DNA of 64,000 bases from contig NZ_CP025512.1 in NCBI RefSeq assembly GCF_003491345.1, forward strand, positions 806,001-870,000. Reading direction: 5' to 3'. Below are positions 10,021 through 17,885 of the stretch, piece after piece. The position numbers and the translations under genes were made by a program. Positions within the stretch are counted from its first letter, which is position 1. The number at the start of each line of letters is the position of its first letter. This DNA comes from Neorhizobium sp. SOG26 (GTDB taxonomy: Bacteria > Pseudomonadota > Alphaproteobacteria > Rhizobiales > Rhizobiaceae). Under the pieces are notes generated by a model that ran no database searches, was not told the DNA's origin, and was given only the letters and a program-made list of their open reading frames with translations.

Positions 10021-10410
10021 TTAGTTGAGGGGGACGGTGTGATCACGGAGAAAACGCGTCGCGCCGTCCTCGTCGATCTCGCCCGCCGAGACGGCAAGCA
10101 CGAACTCGATGATTTGAGCCTGTGTCGCTTCAATGATGTAGCCGTTGATGAACAGGAAGGTGAAGGCGGCGAGATACGCAGTGCGTTTGTTGCCGTCATG
10201 GAACGGATGGTTGCGCGCAAAGCCGTAAAGGTCGGCAGAGGCTAGCGGAAAAAGGTCGTCTTCGCCGTAGGCGTTCTTGTGCAGCGGACGCGCGAGGGAG
10301 GCCTCCAACGCATTCGCGTCCTTGAGGCCCGGCAACCCGCCATGTTCCTCGATTTGCTCTTGATGAATAGCCTCGATGGCTCGCCGCGTAAGCCATTTGA
10401 GAGCTGTCAC
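10021..10410 (-). CDS. doc: Doc-family (Fic/Doc fold) death-on-curing toxin
   Basis: Toxin half of a type II toxin-antitoxin pair. Doc proteins phosphorylate elongation factor EF-Tu and stop translation. The 129-residue length and the catalytic loop HPFHDGNKRTA (His68 to Arg76) match Doc, including the Asp in place of the Fic Glu/Asp position and the Lys that distinguishes Doc kinases from AMP-transferring Fic proteins. The start codon overlaps the antitoxin stop by 4 bp, which gives translational coupling. The motif is intact, so the toxin is probably active. It lies tail to tail with parC with zero spacing, an unusual seat for a module often found on plasmids or phages. Confidence 0.93.
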   Translation of the reverse strand: MTALKWLTRRAIEAIHQEQIEEHGGLPGLKDANALEASLARPLHKNAYGEDDLFPLASADLYGFARNHPFHDGNKRTAYLAAFTFLFINGYIIEATQAQIIEFVLAVSAGEIDEDGATRFLRDHTVPLN

Positions 10411-10628
10411 TTGGCAAGCTCGCGCAGCGCAACCCGGTATTTTTCCATGCCAATACGAGCTGCCTTCAACTGCTCTGCAAGGTCATCTTGCTCCGGCACT
10501 AGTGCAATATTGCCATCTTCAACGCGGATCTCGACGGTATCACCGGCCTTGAGTCCCATGCGATCAAGAACTTCCTTTGGGATGATGATACCTTCGGAAT
10601 TGCCAATCTTGCGGATGGTGGTGTTCAT
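10407..10628 (-). CDS. AbrB/MazE-type antitoxin paired with Doc
   Basis: Antitoxin of 73 residues. Residues 3-48 form a swapped-hairpin AbrB (SpoVT/MazE) DNA-binding domain, recognisable from RKIGNSEGIIIPKEVLDRMGLKAGDTVEIR. The C-terminal third is charged and helical (EQLKAARIGMEKYRVALREL) and is the expected toxin-neutralising tail. In P1 the Doc partner is Phd; here it is an AbrB-fold protein, a combination common in proteobacterial chromosomes. The gene precedes doc and overlaps it by 4 bp. It is probably autoregulated through two palindromes just upstream of its start (10641-10661). Confidence 0.9.
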   Translation of the reverse strand: MNTTIRKIGNSEGIIIPKEVLDRMGLKAGDTVEIRVEDGNIALVPEQDDLAEQLKAARIGMEKYRVALRELAK

Positions 10629-10640
10629 GACGGAACCTCA

Positions 10641-10661
10641 TGTTGCAACAGTGTTATAACA
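10641..10661. promoter_or_regulatory. Tandem palindromic operator of the antitoxin-doc operon
   Basis: Two perfect 10-bp palindromes, TGTTGCAACA (10641-10650) and TGTTATAACA (10652-10661), share TGTT/AACA arms. Their centres are 11 bp apart, one turn of the helix. They sit 13-33 bp upstream of the antitoxin start, where its promoter should be. This is the expected layout for cooperative autorepression by the antitoxin or antitoxin-toxin complex. Confidence 0.7.
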
Positions 10662-10698
10662 TTAGGTTGATGCGCTGGCATGTCAATGGCAGCCGAGT

Positions 10699-11460
10699 TT
10701 AACCCTCGTACTCCTCAACGAAGCGTTCCCAGCCGCGCGGGGTCAGGTGCTCCTGCGGCTGGAAGCGCGTCTTGTAACCCATCTTCGGCGAGCCTTTGAC
10801 CCAGTAGCCAAGGTAGACATGCGGCAGGCCGAGTGTCTGGGTGCGCTGTATGTGGTCGAGGATCATGTAGGTACCAAGCGACCGCTTCTCGGCCTCCGGA
10901 TTGAAGAACGAATAGACCATCGAAAGGCCGTCGCTCATCACGTCGGTGAGCGCCACGGCCAGGAGTTCACCCTTGGCCTCGGTGCTGATGCCGGCGCCGG
11001 GTTCGCGCTTGCGGTACTCGATGAGGCGCGTGTTCACATGGGTGTCTTCGACCATGATCGCGTAGTCGAGCGCCGACATGTCCGACATGCCACCGCGCTG
11101 GTGGCGACTGTCCAGGTAACGGCGAAACAGCGAGAACTGCTCGGTCGAGGGTTGTGGCGGAAAGACGTTGGAGACCAGGTCGCGATTGGTCGCCATAACG
11201 CGCTTCATCGAGCGGGCCGGCTGGAACTCGTTGGCGAGGATGCGCACTGAAATGCAGGCGCGGCAGGCTTCGCAGGCCGGGCGATAGGCAATGTTCTGGG
11301 AGCGCCTGAAACCGCCTTGGGTCAGGAGATCATTCATCTCGGCCGCGCGTGGCCCGACGAGATGGGTAAAAACCTTCCGCTCCATCTCGCCTTGAAGATA
11401 GGGACACACTGCCGGGGCCGTCAGATAAAACTGCGGTGAGGGCGTTGCCTGGGTGTTCAT
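10699..11460 (-). CDS. bpt: Aspartate/glutamate leucyltransferase (bacterial N-end rule enzyme)
   Basis: Leucyl-tRNA-protein transferase of the ATE1-related Bpt family. It adds Leu to proteins with N-terminal Asp or Glu, marking them for ClpS/ClpAP degradation. The 253-residue protein starts with the [11 protein letters not shown] segment, carries the cysteine cluster [14 protein letters not shown] near residue 60, and ends with the conserved [21 protein letters not shown] block. The length is right for the family. It is monocistronic on the minus strand, about 120 bp from the end of the RDD gene. Bpt enzymes were once annotated as arginyltransferases, but bacterial members transfer Leu. Confidence 0.95.
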   Translation of the reverse strand: MNTQATPSPQFYLTAPAVCPYLQGEMERKVFTHLVGPRAAEMNDLLTQGGFRRSQNIAYRPACEACRACISVRILANEFQPARSMKRVMATNRDLVSNVFPPQPSTEQFSLFRRYLDSRHQRGGMSDMSALDYAIMVEDTHVNTRLIEYRKREPGAGISTEAKGELLAVALTDVMSDGLSMVYSFFNPEAEKRSLGTYMILDHIQRTQTLGLPHVYLGYWVKGSPKMGYKTRFQPQEHLTPRGWERFVEEYEG

Positions 11461-11511
11461 TGCGGCGCGGAAATCCGGTCGTTACATGTGAATGTCATAG
11501 CATGGCGTATA

Positions 11512-11557
11512 AACAAAAAACGTCAACCGTGTGCCGCCGTCTGACGGAACACGGTTG
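11512..11557 (-). terminator. Terminator of the hemB/RDD transcripts
   Basis: Nested hairpin: outer 9-bp stem CAACCGTGT/ACACGGTTG (11524-11532 with 11549-11557), inner 4-bp stem CCGT/ACGG, followed on the minus strand by a T-run (A-run at 11511-11520 on the plus strand). It lies downstream of the RDD gene stop. Confidence 0.75.
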
Positions 11558-11583
11558 GATGAGACGTGGCAGTGGTTTCGCGC

Positions 11584-12042
11584 TCAGCTTGTGCGAACGA
11601 CAACGGTGCCGAGCAGCAGGTCGTGCACGAGGCGCGAACGCTCGATGAAGAGGCCGGCCAGAAGCACGAGCGGGGTCAGCACCGAGTTGATGATCCAGAA
11701 AATCACCGTATGTGCGATTGCCGTCAGGAAGTCGATGCGCCGTCCGTCAATCCGGGCCATGGCAATGCCGGCCATGCGCATGCCGGGCGAAGCCTGGTTC
11801 GGTCCGCCGAGGGTGAGGCCGAAGTAGAGCAGGGCCACCACCACGAACAGCACCGGGTAAAGCATGAAGCCGAGGCCCAGCGTGATGATTCCCAGGAAGA
11901 ACACCACCACCGCTGCCGGAATGCAGAGCAGCAGGATGAACAGGTAGTCGACAAGGAACGCCAACATCCGGCGCGACAGGACACCGCTATAGGCGCGCCA
12001 GTCGTCTGGTGCGGCAAAGGCTGGGTTGCGGTCGATGCTCAT
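11584..12042 (-). CDS. RDD-family integral membrane protein
   Basis: A 152-residue inner-membrane protein of the RDD family (Arg-Asp-Asp). The family motif appears as AGVLSRRMLAFLVDYLFILLL at the first membrane segment, where the second Asp sits in the membrane. Two more hydrophobic segments follow (about 50-75 and 105-130). The function of the family is not settled; some members are linked to ion or osmotic stress transport. The ATG at 12042 is chosen because an AGGAG site lies 9 nt upstream; a GTG at 12066 would lie before that site. The gene is 60 bp downstream of hemB, so the two may be transcribed together. Confidence 0.88.
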   Translation of the reverse strand: MSIDRNPAFAAPDDWRAYSGVLSRRMLAFLVDYLFILLLCIPAAVVVFFLGIITLGLGFMLYPVLFVVVALLYFGLTLGGPNQASPGMRMAGIAMARIDGRRIDFLTAIAHTVIFWIINSVLTPLVLLAGLFIERSRLVHDLLLGTVVVRTS

Positions 12043-12102
12043 CCTCGGTGTTCTCCTGTTCGTCACCTCAGAATATGGTGTCGGGGATGTTCCACCACAA
12101 GA

Positions 12103-13116
12103 TCAGCCGTTCCTGGCGAGCTTGCGGGCCACGTCCATCGCGAAATAGGTAAGGATTCCGTCGCAGCCGGCGCGCTTGAAGCAGAGAAGCGTCTCCATCA
12201 TGATCCGGTCGCCGTCGATCCAGCCGTTCATCGCGGCGGCCTTGATCTGGCTGTATTCGCCGGAGACCTGATAGGCATAGGTCGGCAGGCCGAAAGCCTC
12301 CTTGATGCGCCAACAGATGTCGAGATAGGCAAGACCGGGCTTCACCATCAGCATGTCGGCACCTTCCTCGACGTCGAGGGCCGCGTCGCGCAGCGCTTCG
12401 GTGCCGTTGGCTGGCGAGATGTAATAGCTGTTCTTGTCGCCCTTCAGCAGGCCGCTCGTATTGATTGCCTCGCGATAGGGGCCATAGAAGCCCGACGAGA
12501 ACTTCGTGGCATAAGACATGATGCCGACGTCCTGGTGCCCGGCGGCATCAAGTCCGCGGCGAATGGCGCCGATGCGTCCATCCATCATTTCCGACGGTGC
12601 AATGATGTCGGAACCTGCGTCGGCCTGCATGACTGCCGCCCGGACGACCTGGTCAACCGTCTCGTCGTTCAGGATGACGCCATCGCGCAGGATGCCGTCA
12701 TGGCCGTGGCTGGTGAACGGATCGAGTGCGACATCCGTGATGATGCCGATGTTCGGGACGGCCTTCTTGATCGCGGTTGTCGCCTGGTTGATCAGGTTGT
12801 CGGCGACAAGGCTGTTCGAGCCGGTCTCGTCACGCAGCTCCATTTCGATGTCGGGAAAGGTAGCGATCGCCGGAATGCCGAGGTCGGCCGCTTCCTTAAC
12901 GGCTTCCACCGCCTTGTCGACGCTCATGCGGCTGACGCCCGGCATGGCAGCGATCGGATCGACGATGCCGGTGCCGGGAACAAGGAAGATCGGCCAGATC
13001 AGGTCGTCCACCGTCAGGCGGTTTTCCTGCACCATGCGGCGCGTCCAGTCCGCCTTGCGGTTGCGTCGCATGCGGCGATGGCCGGTTACCTCGTCGACCA
13101 GATGCGTCTTGTCCAT
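12103..13116 (-). CDS. hemB: Delta-aminolevulinic acid dehydratase (porphobilinogen synthase)
   Basis: Joins two molecules of 5-aminolevulinate to porphobilinogen in haem and cobalamin synthesis; cytoplasmic homo-octamer. It has 337 residues with the Schiff-base lysines expected in the ATKFSSGFYGP segment and in MVKPGLAYLD. The zinc-cysteine triad of the E. coli enzyme is replaced: the DVALDPFTSHGHDG segment has Ala and Asp where zinc enzymes have Cys. This is the Mg-dependent alphaproteobacterial type, as in Bradyrhizobium. It precedes the RDD gene. Divergent from it, across about 140 bp, is the DUF6163 gene. Confidence 0.97.
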   Translation of the reverse strand: MDKTHLVDEVTGHRRMRRNRKADWTRRMVQENRLTVDDLIWPIFLVPGTGIVDPIAAMPGVSRMSVDKAVEAVKEAADLGIPAIATFPDIEMELRDETGSNSLVADNLINQATTAIKKAVPNIGIITDVALDPFTSHGHDGILRDGVILNDETVDQVVRAAVMQADAGSDIIAPSEMMDGRIGAIRRGLDAAGHQDVGIMSYATKFSSGFYGPYREAINTSGLLKGDKNSYYISPANGTEALRDAALDVEEGADMLMVKPGLAYLDICWRIKEAFGLPTYAYQVSGEYSQIKAAAMNGWIDGDRIMMETLLCFKRAGCDGILTYFAMDVARKLARNG

Positions 13117-13257
13117 GGCTGCGCTCCATTCCTTGAAATAGTGCGGCGGGTCTTATCATGGTGCAGGCTGTTTATGAATGGACGTCTTGCCGCATCATCC
13201 CGGGATGACAAACCTAGGGCGCTGGCGCATGCCGGAACTGGGCACTATGTTGCCTGC

Positions 13258-13695
13258 ATGGAGCCTGATTCACCCGCAGTACCCAAGCGTACCCTGACTG
13301 AGATACTCTATGTCATCTTCCTGCGGATGGTGGCGATCGCCTGTTTCTGGTTCGGCCTGCAATATTGGGCGATGCTGGTGGGTTATTCGCTGAACGGGAT
13401 GGCCCGCTTTGATCTCCTGGTGCTGCCATGGAAAGTGGCAGCTTCTGCGCTGGCGGTTCTGTTTCCCGTCGCCTCGCTCGGGTTGTGGCTCACGGTCTCC
13501 TGGGGGCCCGTTCTCTGGACCATCGCCGCCGTCTCGCAGATCCTGATGTATTCCGTCTGGCCTGAGATCTTCGGCCCCAACCATGTCGTGCCGCTTCTGC
13601 ATGGCTTGGTGGCCGCCCTTTACATCGTGTTTCGCCTCTCGCTGTGGCTCGAAGCCCGCCGAAAGGCGGAGCGGGTAAGGATTGATTTACCCTGA
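13258..13695 (+). CDS. DUF6163-family small membrane protein
   Basis: Membrane protein of 145 residues. About four hydrophobic segments are visible (residues 18-42, 55-80, 83-105, 110-132), separated by short loops, with a basic C-terminal tail (EARRKAERVR). It matches the DUF6163 proteins that rhizobia carry next to hemB. No catalytic motif is visible and the function is unknown. The ATG at 13258 begins the conserved region; the open frame runs far upstream only because it is antisense to hemB and the RDD gene, so that extension is not coding. The gene is divergent to hemB and may share its promoter region. Confidence 0.8.
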   Translation: MEPDSPAVPKRTLTEILYVIFLRMVAIACFWFGLQYWAMLVGYSLNGMARFDLLVLPWKVAASALAVLFPVASLGLWLTVSWGPVLWTIAAVSQILMYSVWPEIFGPNHVVPLLHGLVAALYIVFRLSLWLEARRKAERVRIDLP

Positions 13696-13813
13696 CCCTA
13701 AAGCTTTGACGGCCGTTTTTGGCCACAATTTTTGCTTCAAGTCATTGATATTGCTGATGGTGTAATTTGCCGCCGCCTGGGGTCCGTCGGGCCGGGGCAG
13801 GGGTGCCTTGTGC

Positions 13814-13829
13814 GTTAACCTGTTGTTAA
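13814..13829 (-). promoter_or_regulatory. Perfect CtrA-type binding motif upstream of ldtR
   Basis: Read on the minus strand, the site is TTAA-CAACAGG-TTAAC, an exact match to the CtrA consensus TTAA-N7-TTAAC. It ends 97 bp before the ldtR ATG. The same bases also form an inverted repeat TTAAC-N5-GTTAA, so an LdtR (MarR-type) operator is an alternative reading. Confidence 0.55.
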
Positions 13830-13926
13830 GCGTGTGTTTTAAGTCGAATTTTATGCGTATTGCTTAGGGTCTGTCTCAAGGCGGGAAGAAAACAAACACC
13901 GCCAAACAAAACAGAGTGAGGCAGTC

Positions 13927-14445
13927 ATGATGAACACGAAACTGAAGCCGCAGGCGGCACCCGCAGTAGCAGATACCCAGGAAGCAACCGTTCGTGCACT
14001 CTACCTCGAGTCACTGCATCTGGTCGAGCGCCTGCACCGTCGTCTTCTCGATGTGATCAAGGACGAGTTCGACCGTCAGGGCCGCGACGACGTCAACGCA
14101 GTCCAGGCTCTCCTTCTCTTCAACATCGGCAATTCTGAACTGACTGCCGGCGAACTCCGCTCGCGTGGGTATTATCTCGGCTCGAACGTTTCCTACAACG
14201 TCAAGAAGCTGGTCGACCTTGGCTTCATCAACCACCAGCGTTCGCGCATCGACCGTCGCTCGGTTCGCATCAGCCTGACCCCTGCCGGCCAGGAAGTCGC
14301 AGAAACCGTTGCCAAGCTCTACGAGCGCCACATCGGCTCGATCGAAAAGGTCGGCGGCATCGGCGAAAGCGAATTCACCCAGATGAACAAGCTCCTGCAG
14401 CGCCTCGACCGCTTCTGGAACGACTCGATCATGTACCGCCTTTAA
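13927..14445 (+). CDS. ldtR: MarR-family regulator of L,D-transpeptidase and cell-wall stress, LdtR
   Basis: Dimeric winged-helix repressor/activator of 172 residues that matches LdtR, studied in Liberibacter asiaticus and Sinorhizobium, where it controls an L,D-transpeptidase gene and osmotic tolerance. The central wHTH runs about residues 60-120, with the recognition region ELRSRGYYLGSNVSYNVKKL and the wing RSRIDRRSVRISLT. Helical dimerisation segments flank it. The target ldtP lies 0.6 kb downstream in the same orientation, which supports the name. The upstream region holds a CtrA-like/palindromic site, and a long hairpin follows the gene. Confidence 0.92.
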   Translation: MMNTKLKPQAAPAVADTQEATVRALYLESLHLVERLHRRLLDVIKDEFDRQGRDDVNAVQALLLFNIGNSELTAGELRSRGYYLGSNVSYNVKKLVDLGFINHQRSRIDRRSVRISLTPAGQEVAETVAKLYERHIGSIEKVGGIGESEFTQMNKLLQRLDRFWNDSIMYRL

Positions 14446-14498
14446 TCCACTAAAGGCTTGCGGACACTCAGAGCACCTCCAGTCATGAAGTGACGCGC

Positions 14499-14540
14499 AC
14501 GGGCGCAACGAGGCATAGCGATGTGCCTCGTTACGCCCGT
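14499..14540. terminator. Long stem-loop after ldtR
   Basis: Stem of 16 pairs with one mismatch (14499-14515 with 14524-14540) and an 8-nt loop, followed by only three T on the plus strand. Likely terminates ldtR. It may also end a small minus-strand gene that stops at 14555. Confidence 0.6.
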
Positions 14541-14554
14541 TTCAGCGTTGCGCT

Positions 14555-14755
14555 TTAGTTGTCCTGAGGCTTCAAGAGATCCGGGTCGACGGCAACCGCC
14601 TGCCAGCCCGATGGGCGCAGGCCACGAACCTTGTCCGGCCATTCGCACACCCCGTTCTCGTCAACGTATCCGACCCATTGCGCACTGGCCAACTGGTCGA
14701 ACCGCAGGAAGGCAAGCCTGCCTGGTACCAGTTCAGAAGTCGATTGCCAGTGCAT
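14555..14755 (-). CDS. Possible small protein (66 aa) between ldtR and ldtP
   Basis: Unrecognised. The 66-residue frame has balanced composition (MHWQSTSELVPGRLAFLRF start, six Trp/Tyr, acidic C-terminus PDLLKPQDN) and looks more protein-like than the usual antisense frames. A GGGGA ribosome site lies about 5 nt before the ATG. Its stop abuts the long stem-loop after ldtR. It has no signal peptide or membrane segment. It may be a real small cytoplasmic protein transcribed against ldtR/ldtP; conservation would decide this. Confidence 0.45.
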   Translation of the reverse strand: MHWQSTSELVPGRLAFLRFDQLASAQWVGYVDENGVCEWPDKVRGLRPSGWQAVAVDPDLLKPQDN

Positions 14756-15057
14756 GCAGTTCCCCGTTTTAGTTGATTGCGCAACGAGGTATCAAACGCT
14801 GCTTGCATGAGGCTGGTGGCGAAGGCGCCAACGGACATCGGTCATAACGGCATAACACGGCTTCGTGACGCGGATGCACCTGACACGAATTGGCCATATT
14901 GCTATGGGACCGGCGAGAACGAATTCCGGCCATTGCCGCTCTTCACAAGATCGCGAAGACGGCGAAAACGATGGCCGGTGGGGCATTCCCTAGCGCGTTA
15001 TTAACCATATCCCTGTAGGCGTCATCTTCAGATGCTTGGGACCAGACGGATATTGTG
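14756..15057. other. Gap upstream of ldtP
   Basis: About 300 bp with no convincing gene. It should hold the promoter of ldtP and, on the other strand, that of the small 66-aa frame. The only clear motif is the short palindrome GTTA-T-TAAC at 14997-15005. Confidence 0.5.
14997..15005. promoter_or_regulatory. Candidate operator upstream of ldtP
   Basis: Perfect inverted repeat GTTA-T-TAAC, 53 bp before the ldtP ATG. It shares GTTA/TAAC half-sites with the palindrome in front of ldtR, so it could be an LdtR operator. It is short and chance cannot be excluded. Confidence 0.3.
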
Positions 15058-16386
15058 ATGTCGAAGAAGACCGGACCTGACTTTATTTCCCGTCGCGCCT
15101 TGCTGCGTTCGGCGGTTTCTGCAGGGGCTGCGGCCCTTGCTGCACCTGCGCTAGCCCAGAATGCCATGGATGACGTGATCAGCGCGCCGCGTCGCGGCAC
15201 CTGGGATGACCAGTTCGATGCCAGGACCGCATCGCGCACCGCGGTTTACGTCACGTCCAACAACCCGGTTCTTGGTCCGCAGGGTCCTGCCAATATCCAG
15301 CAGGCCATCATGGACTACCAGCAGATCGTCGCCAATGGCGGATGGCCGGAAGTCAATTCGGGCCAGCGGCTGCGACTTGGCGTGGTTGATCCTTCTGTCC
15401 AGCAGCTTCGCCAGCGCCTGATGATTTCCGGCGACCTGCCGCGCGAAGTTGGCATGTCGTCCGCCTTCGACTCTTATGTCGATGGCGCGGTGAAGCGCTT
15501 CCAGGCGCGCCACGGCCTGCCGGCAGATGGCGTGATGGGCGAGTACACGATCAAGGCGATGAACATCGCCGCCAACGTGCGTCTTCGCCAGCTCGAAACG
15601 AACCTCGTTCGCTTGCAGTCTATGTCCGGTGACCTCGGTCCCCGTTACGTGATGGTCAACATCCCGGCCGCCTATATCGAGGCCGTCGAGAACTCGCGCG
15701 TCGCGCTGCGCACTGCCGCTGTCGTTGGTCGTATCGACCGCCCGACCCACACGATCAACTCGAAGATCTACGAAGTCATCCTGAACCCGTACTGGACCGC
15801 GCCACGTTCGATCGTCGAAAAGGACATCGTGCCGCTGATGCGCAAGGATCCCACCTATCTGGCGCGCAACAACATCCGTCTCATCGACGGGCGCGGCAAC
15901 GAGGTTTCGCCGGAATCGATTGACTGGCACGCGCCGAAGGCCCCGAACCTGATGTTCCGCCAGGACCCGGGTAAGATCAACGCGATGTCCTCGACGAAGA
16001 TCAACTTCCACAATCCGAACAACGAATACATGCACGACACGCCCCAGCAGGGCCTGTTCAACAAGCTGATGCGTTTTGAGTCCTCGGGCTGCATGCGCGT
16101 CCAGAACGTGCGCGACCTGACGACCTGGCTGCTGCGCGATACGCCCGGCTGGTCGCGCCAGGAGATCGAACGTGTCATTGCCGCGCGCCAGAACACGCCG
16201 ATCAAGCTTGCCCAGGAAGTGCCGGTCTACATCGTCTACATCACGGCCTGGTCCGCCAAGGACCGTGTCGTGCAGTTCCGCGACGACATCTACCAGATGG
16301 ATGGCAACCAGGAACTGGCGCTGCAGACCACCACCGGCATCGAGCGTCCCGCCGGTTCGCCGGACGAAGACCTGCTGCCGCAATAA
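15058..16386 (+). CDS. ldtP: Periplasmic L,D-transpeptidase with peptidoglycan-binding domain
   Basis: Cell-wall enzyme of the YkuD family that makes 3-3 peptide cross-links or anchors proteins to peptidoglycan. The 442-residue product starts with a twin-arginine-like exported leader (SRRALLRSAVSAGAAAL, cleavage at ALA-Q near residue 33). It has a PG_binding_1 domain at about 105-175 (VKRFQARHGLPADGVMG) and a YkuD domain at about 195-385. The catalytic signature is SSGCMRV with Cys345, and the conserved upstream His lies in the INFHNPNNEYMHD stretch. The ATG at 15058 is preferred over the adjoining GTG at 15055. It is the expected target of LdtR. Rhizobia grow from the pole and rely on LDTs, so a role in polar growth is plausible. 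Confidence 0.93.
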   Translation: MSKKTGPDFISRRALLRSAVSAGAAALAAPALAQNAMDDVISAPRRGTWDDQFDARTASRTAVYVTSNNPVLGPQGPANIQQAIMDYQQIVANGGWPEVNSGQRLRLGVVDPSVQQLRQRLMISGDLPREVGMSSAFDSYVDGAVKRFQARHGLPADGVMGEYTIKAMNIAANVRLRQLETNLVRLQSMSGDLGPRYVMVNIPAAYIEAVENSRVALRTAAVVGRIDRPTHTINSKIYEVILNPYWTAPRSIVEKDIVPLMRKDPTYLARNNIRLIDGRGNEVSPESIDWHAPKAPNLMFRQDPGKINAMSSTKINFHNPNNEYMHDTPQQGLFNKLMRFESSGCMRVQNVRDLTTWLLRDTPGWSRQEIERVIAARQNTPIKLAQEVPVYIVYITAWSAKDRVVQFRDDIYQMDGNQELALQTTTGIERPAGSPDEDLLPQ

Positions 16387-16405
16387 GTTCCGGATCGACT
16401 ATATC

Positions 16406-16440
16406 GAGGGCCGCGCATCACCGGATGCGCGGCCTTCGCA
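16406..16440 (+). terminator. Hairpin after ldtP
   Basis: Perfect 11-bp GC-rich stem (16409-16419 with 16424-16434) and a 4-nt loop. The T-tract is short, so termination may be partial. Confidence 0.65.
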
Positions 16441-16565
16441 TTTCTCACTTACCCCGCGTCTTCAAGCCTTCAAATGTCGCTGCGTGTATTGCCCTGCAAG
16501 TGGCGGAACGCTAAGACGCGACATCGCATGCACACCCCATGCTACGCCCTTGAGGAGCCCTGCAC

Positions 16566-17855
16566 ATGTCGAACACCAACGCCTTCTTTTCCCGCCCGCT
16601 TGCCGAGTCCGATCCGGACATTTTCGGCGCGATCGAGAAGGAACTGGGTCGCCAGCGTCATGAGATCGAACTGATCGCTTCTGAAAACATCGTGTCCCGC
16701 GCGGTGCTGGAAGCGCAGGGATCGATCATGACCAACAAGTACGCGGAAGGTTACCCGGGCAAGCGGTATTACGGCGGCTGCCAGTTCGTTGACATCGCCG
16801 AGGAACTGGCGATTGAGCGCGCCAAGAAGCTGTTCGGCGTCAATTTCGTCAACGTGCAACCCAACTCGGGTTCGCAGATGAACCAGGCGGTCTTCCTGGC
16901 GCTCCTGCAGCCGGGCGACACCTTCATGGGCCTCGACCTCAATTCCGGGGGGCACCTGACCCACGGTTCGCCGGTCAACATGTCCGGCAAGTGGTTCAAC
17001 GTCGTGTCCTACGGCGTACGTGAAGGCGACAACCTGCTCGACATGGATGAAGTCGCCCGCAAGGCCGAAGAACACAAGCCGAAGCTCATCATCGCCGGTG
17101 GCACCGCCTATTCCCGCATCTGGGACTGGAAGCGTTTCCGCGAGATCGCCGATTCCGTTGGCGCCTATCTGATGGTCGACATGGCGCATATTGCCGGCCT
17201 TGTTGCCGGTGGCCAGCATCCGTCGCCAATCCCGCATTGCCACGTTGCCACCACCACGACGCACAAGTCGCTGCGTGGCCCGCGCGGCGGCGTGATCATG
17301 ACCAACGACGAGGATATCGCCAAGAAGGTGAACTCGGCCGTGTTCCCCGGCCTCCAGGGTGGCCCGCTGATGCACATCATCGCCGCCAAGGCTGTCGCCT
17401 TCGGCGAGGCGCTGCAGCCTGAGTTCAAGGACTACGCGGCCCAGATCGTCAAGAACGCCAAGGCACTCTCGGAAACGCTGAAGGCCGGCGGCCTCGACAT
17501 CGTATCGGGCGGCACGGACAACCACCTGATGCTGGTCGACCTGCGCAAGAAGAACGCGACCGGAAAGCGCGCGGAAGCCGCCCTTGGTCGCGGCTACATC
17601 ACTTGCAATAAGAACGGCATTCCGTTCGATCCTGAAAAGCCGTTCGTCACCTCCGGTATCCGCCTCGGCACGCCGGCTGGCACCACGCGCGGCTTCAAGG
17701 AGACCGAATTCACCGAAATCGGCAACCTGATCATCGAGGTTCTCGACGGCTTGAAGGTTGCCAATTCGGACGAGGGCAATGCCGCCGTGGAGGCGGGCGT
17801 ACGCGACAAGGTCGTCGCGATCACCGACCGCTTCCCGATGTACCCCTACATGTAA
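16566..17855 (+). CDS. glyA: Serine hydroxymethyltransferase
   Basis: PLP enzyme that interconverts serine and glycine while charging tetrahydrofolate with a one-carbon unit; cytoplasmic. The 429-residue length is typical. The cofactor lysine is Lys234 in [14 protein letters not shown], and the N-terminal [20 protein letters not shown] and the YYGG segment are conserved. A GAGGAG ribosome site precedes the ATG. It opens a long same-strand series: nrdR follows after 30 bp, then ribD, ribE, ribH and nusB. No glycine or THF riboswitch shape was seen in the 180 bp upstream. Confidence 0.98.
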   Translation: MSNTNAFFSRPLAESDPDIFGAIEKELGRQRHEIELIASENIVSRAVLEAQGSIMTNKYAEGYPGKRYYGGCQFVDIAEELAIERAKKLFGVNFVNVQPNSGSQMNQAVFLALLQPGDTFMGLDLNSGGHLTHGSPVNMSGKWFNVVSYGVREGDNLLDMDEVARKAEEHKPKLIIAGGTAYSRIWDWKRFREIADSVGAYLMVDMAHIAGLVAGGQHPSPIPHCHVATTTTHKSLRGPRGGVIMTNDEDIAKKVNSAVFPGLQGGPLMHIIAAKAVAFGEALQPEFKDYAAQIVKNAKALSETLKAGGLDIVSGGTDNHLMLVDLRKKNATGKRAEAALGRGYITCNKNGIPFDPEKPFVTSGIRLGTPAGTTRGFKETEFTEIGNLIIEVLDGLKVANSDEGNAAVEAGVRDKVVAITDRFPMYPYM

Positions 17856-17885
17856 GTTCGGCTGGACGAGGTTCGAGGAGAGGCG

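Noticed and set aside
11566..13695. 709-codon plus-strand frame
   Set aside because: Only the last 145 codons (from 13258) form the DUF6163 protein; the rest is antisense to the RDD and hemB genes.
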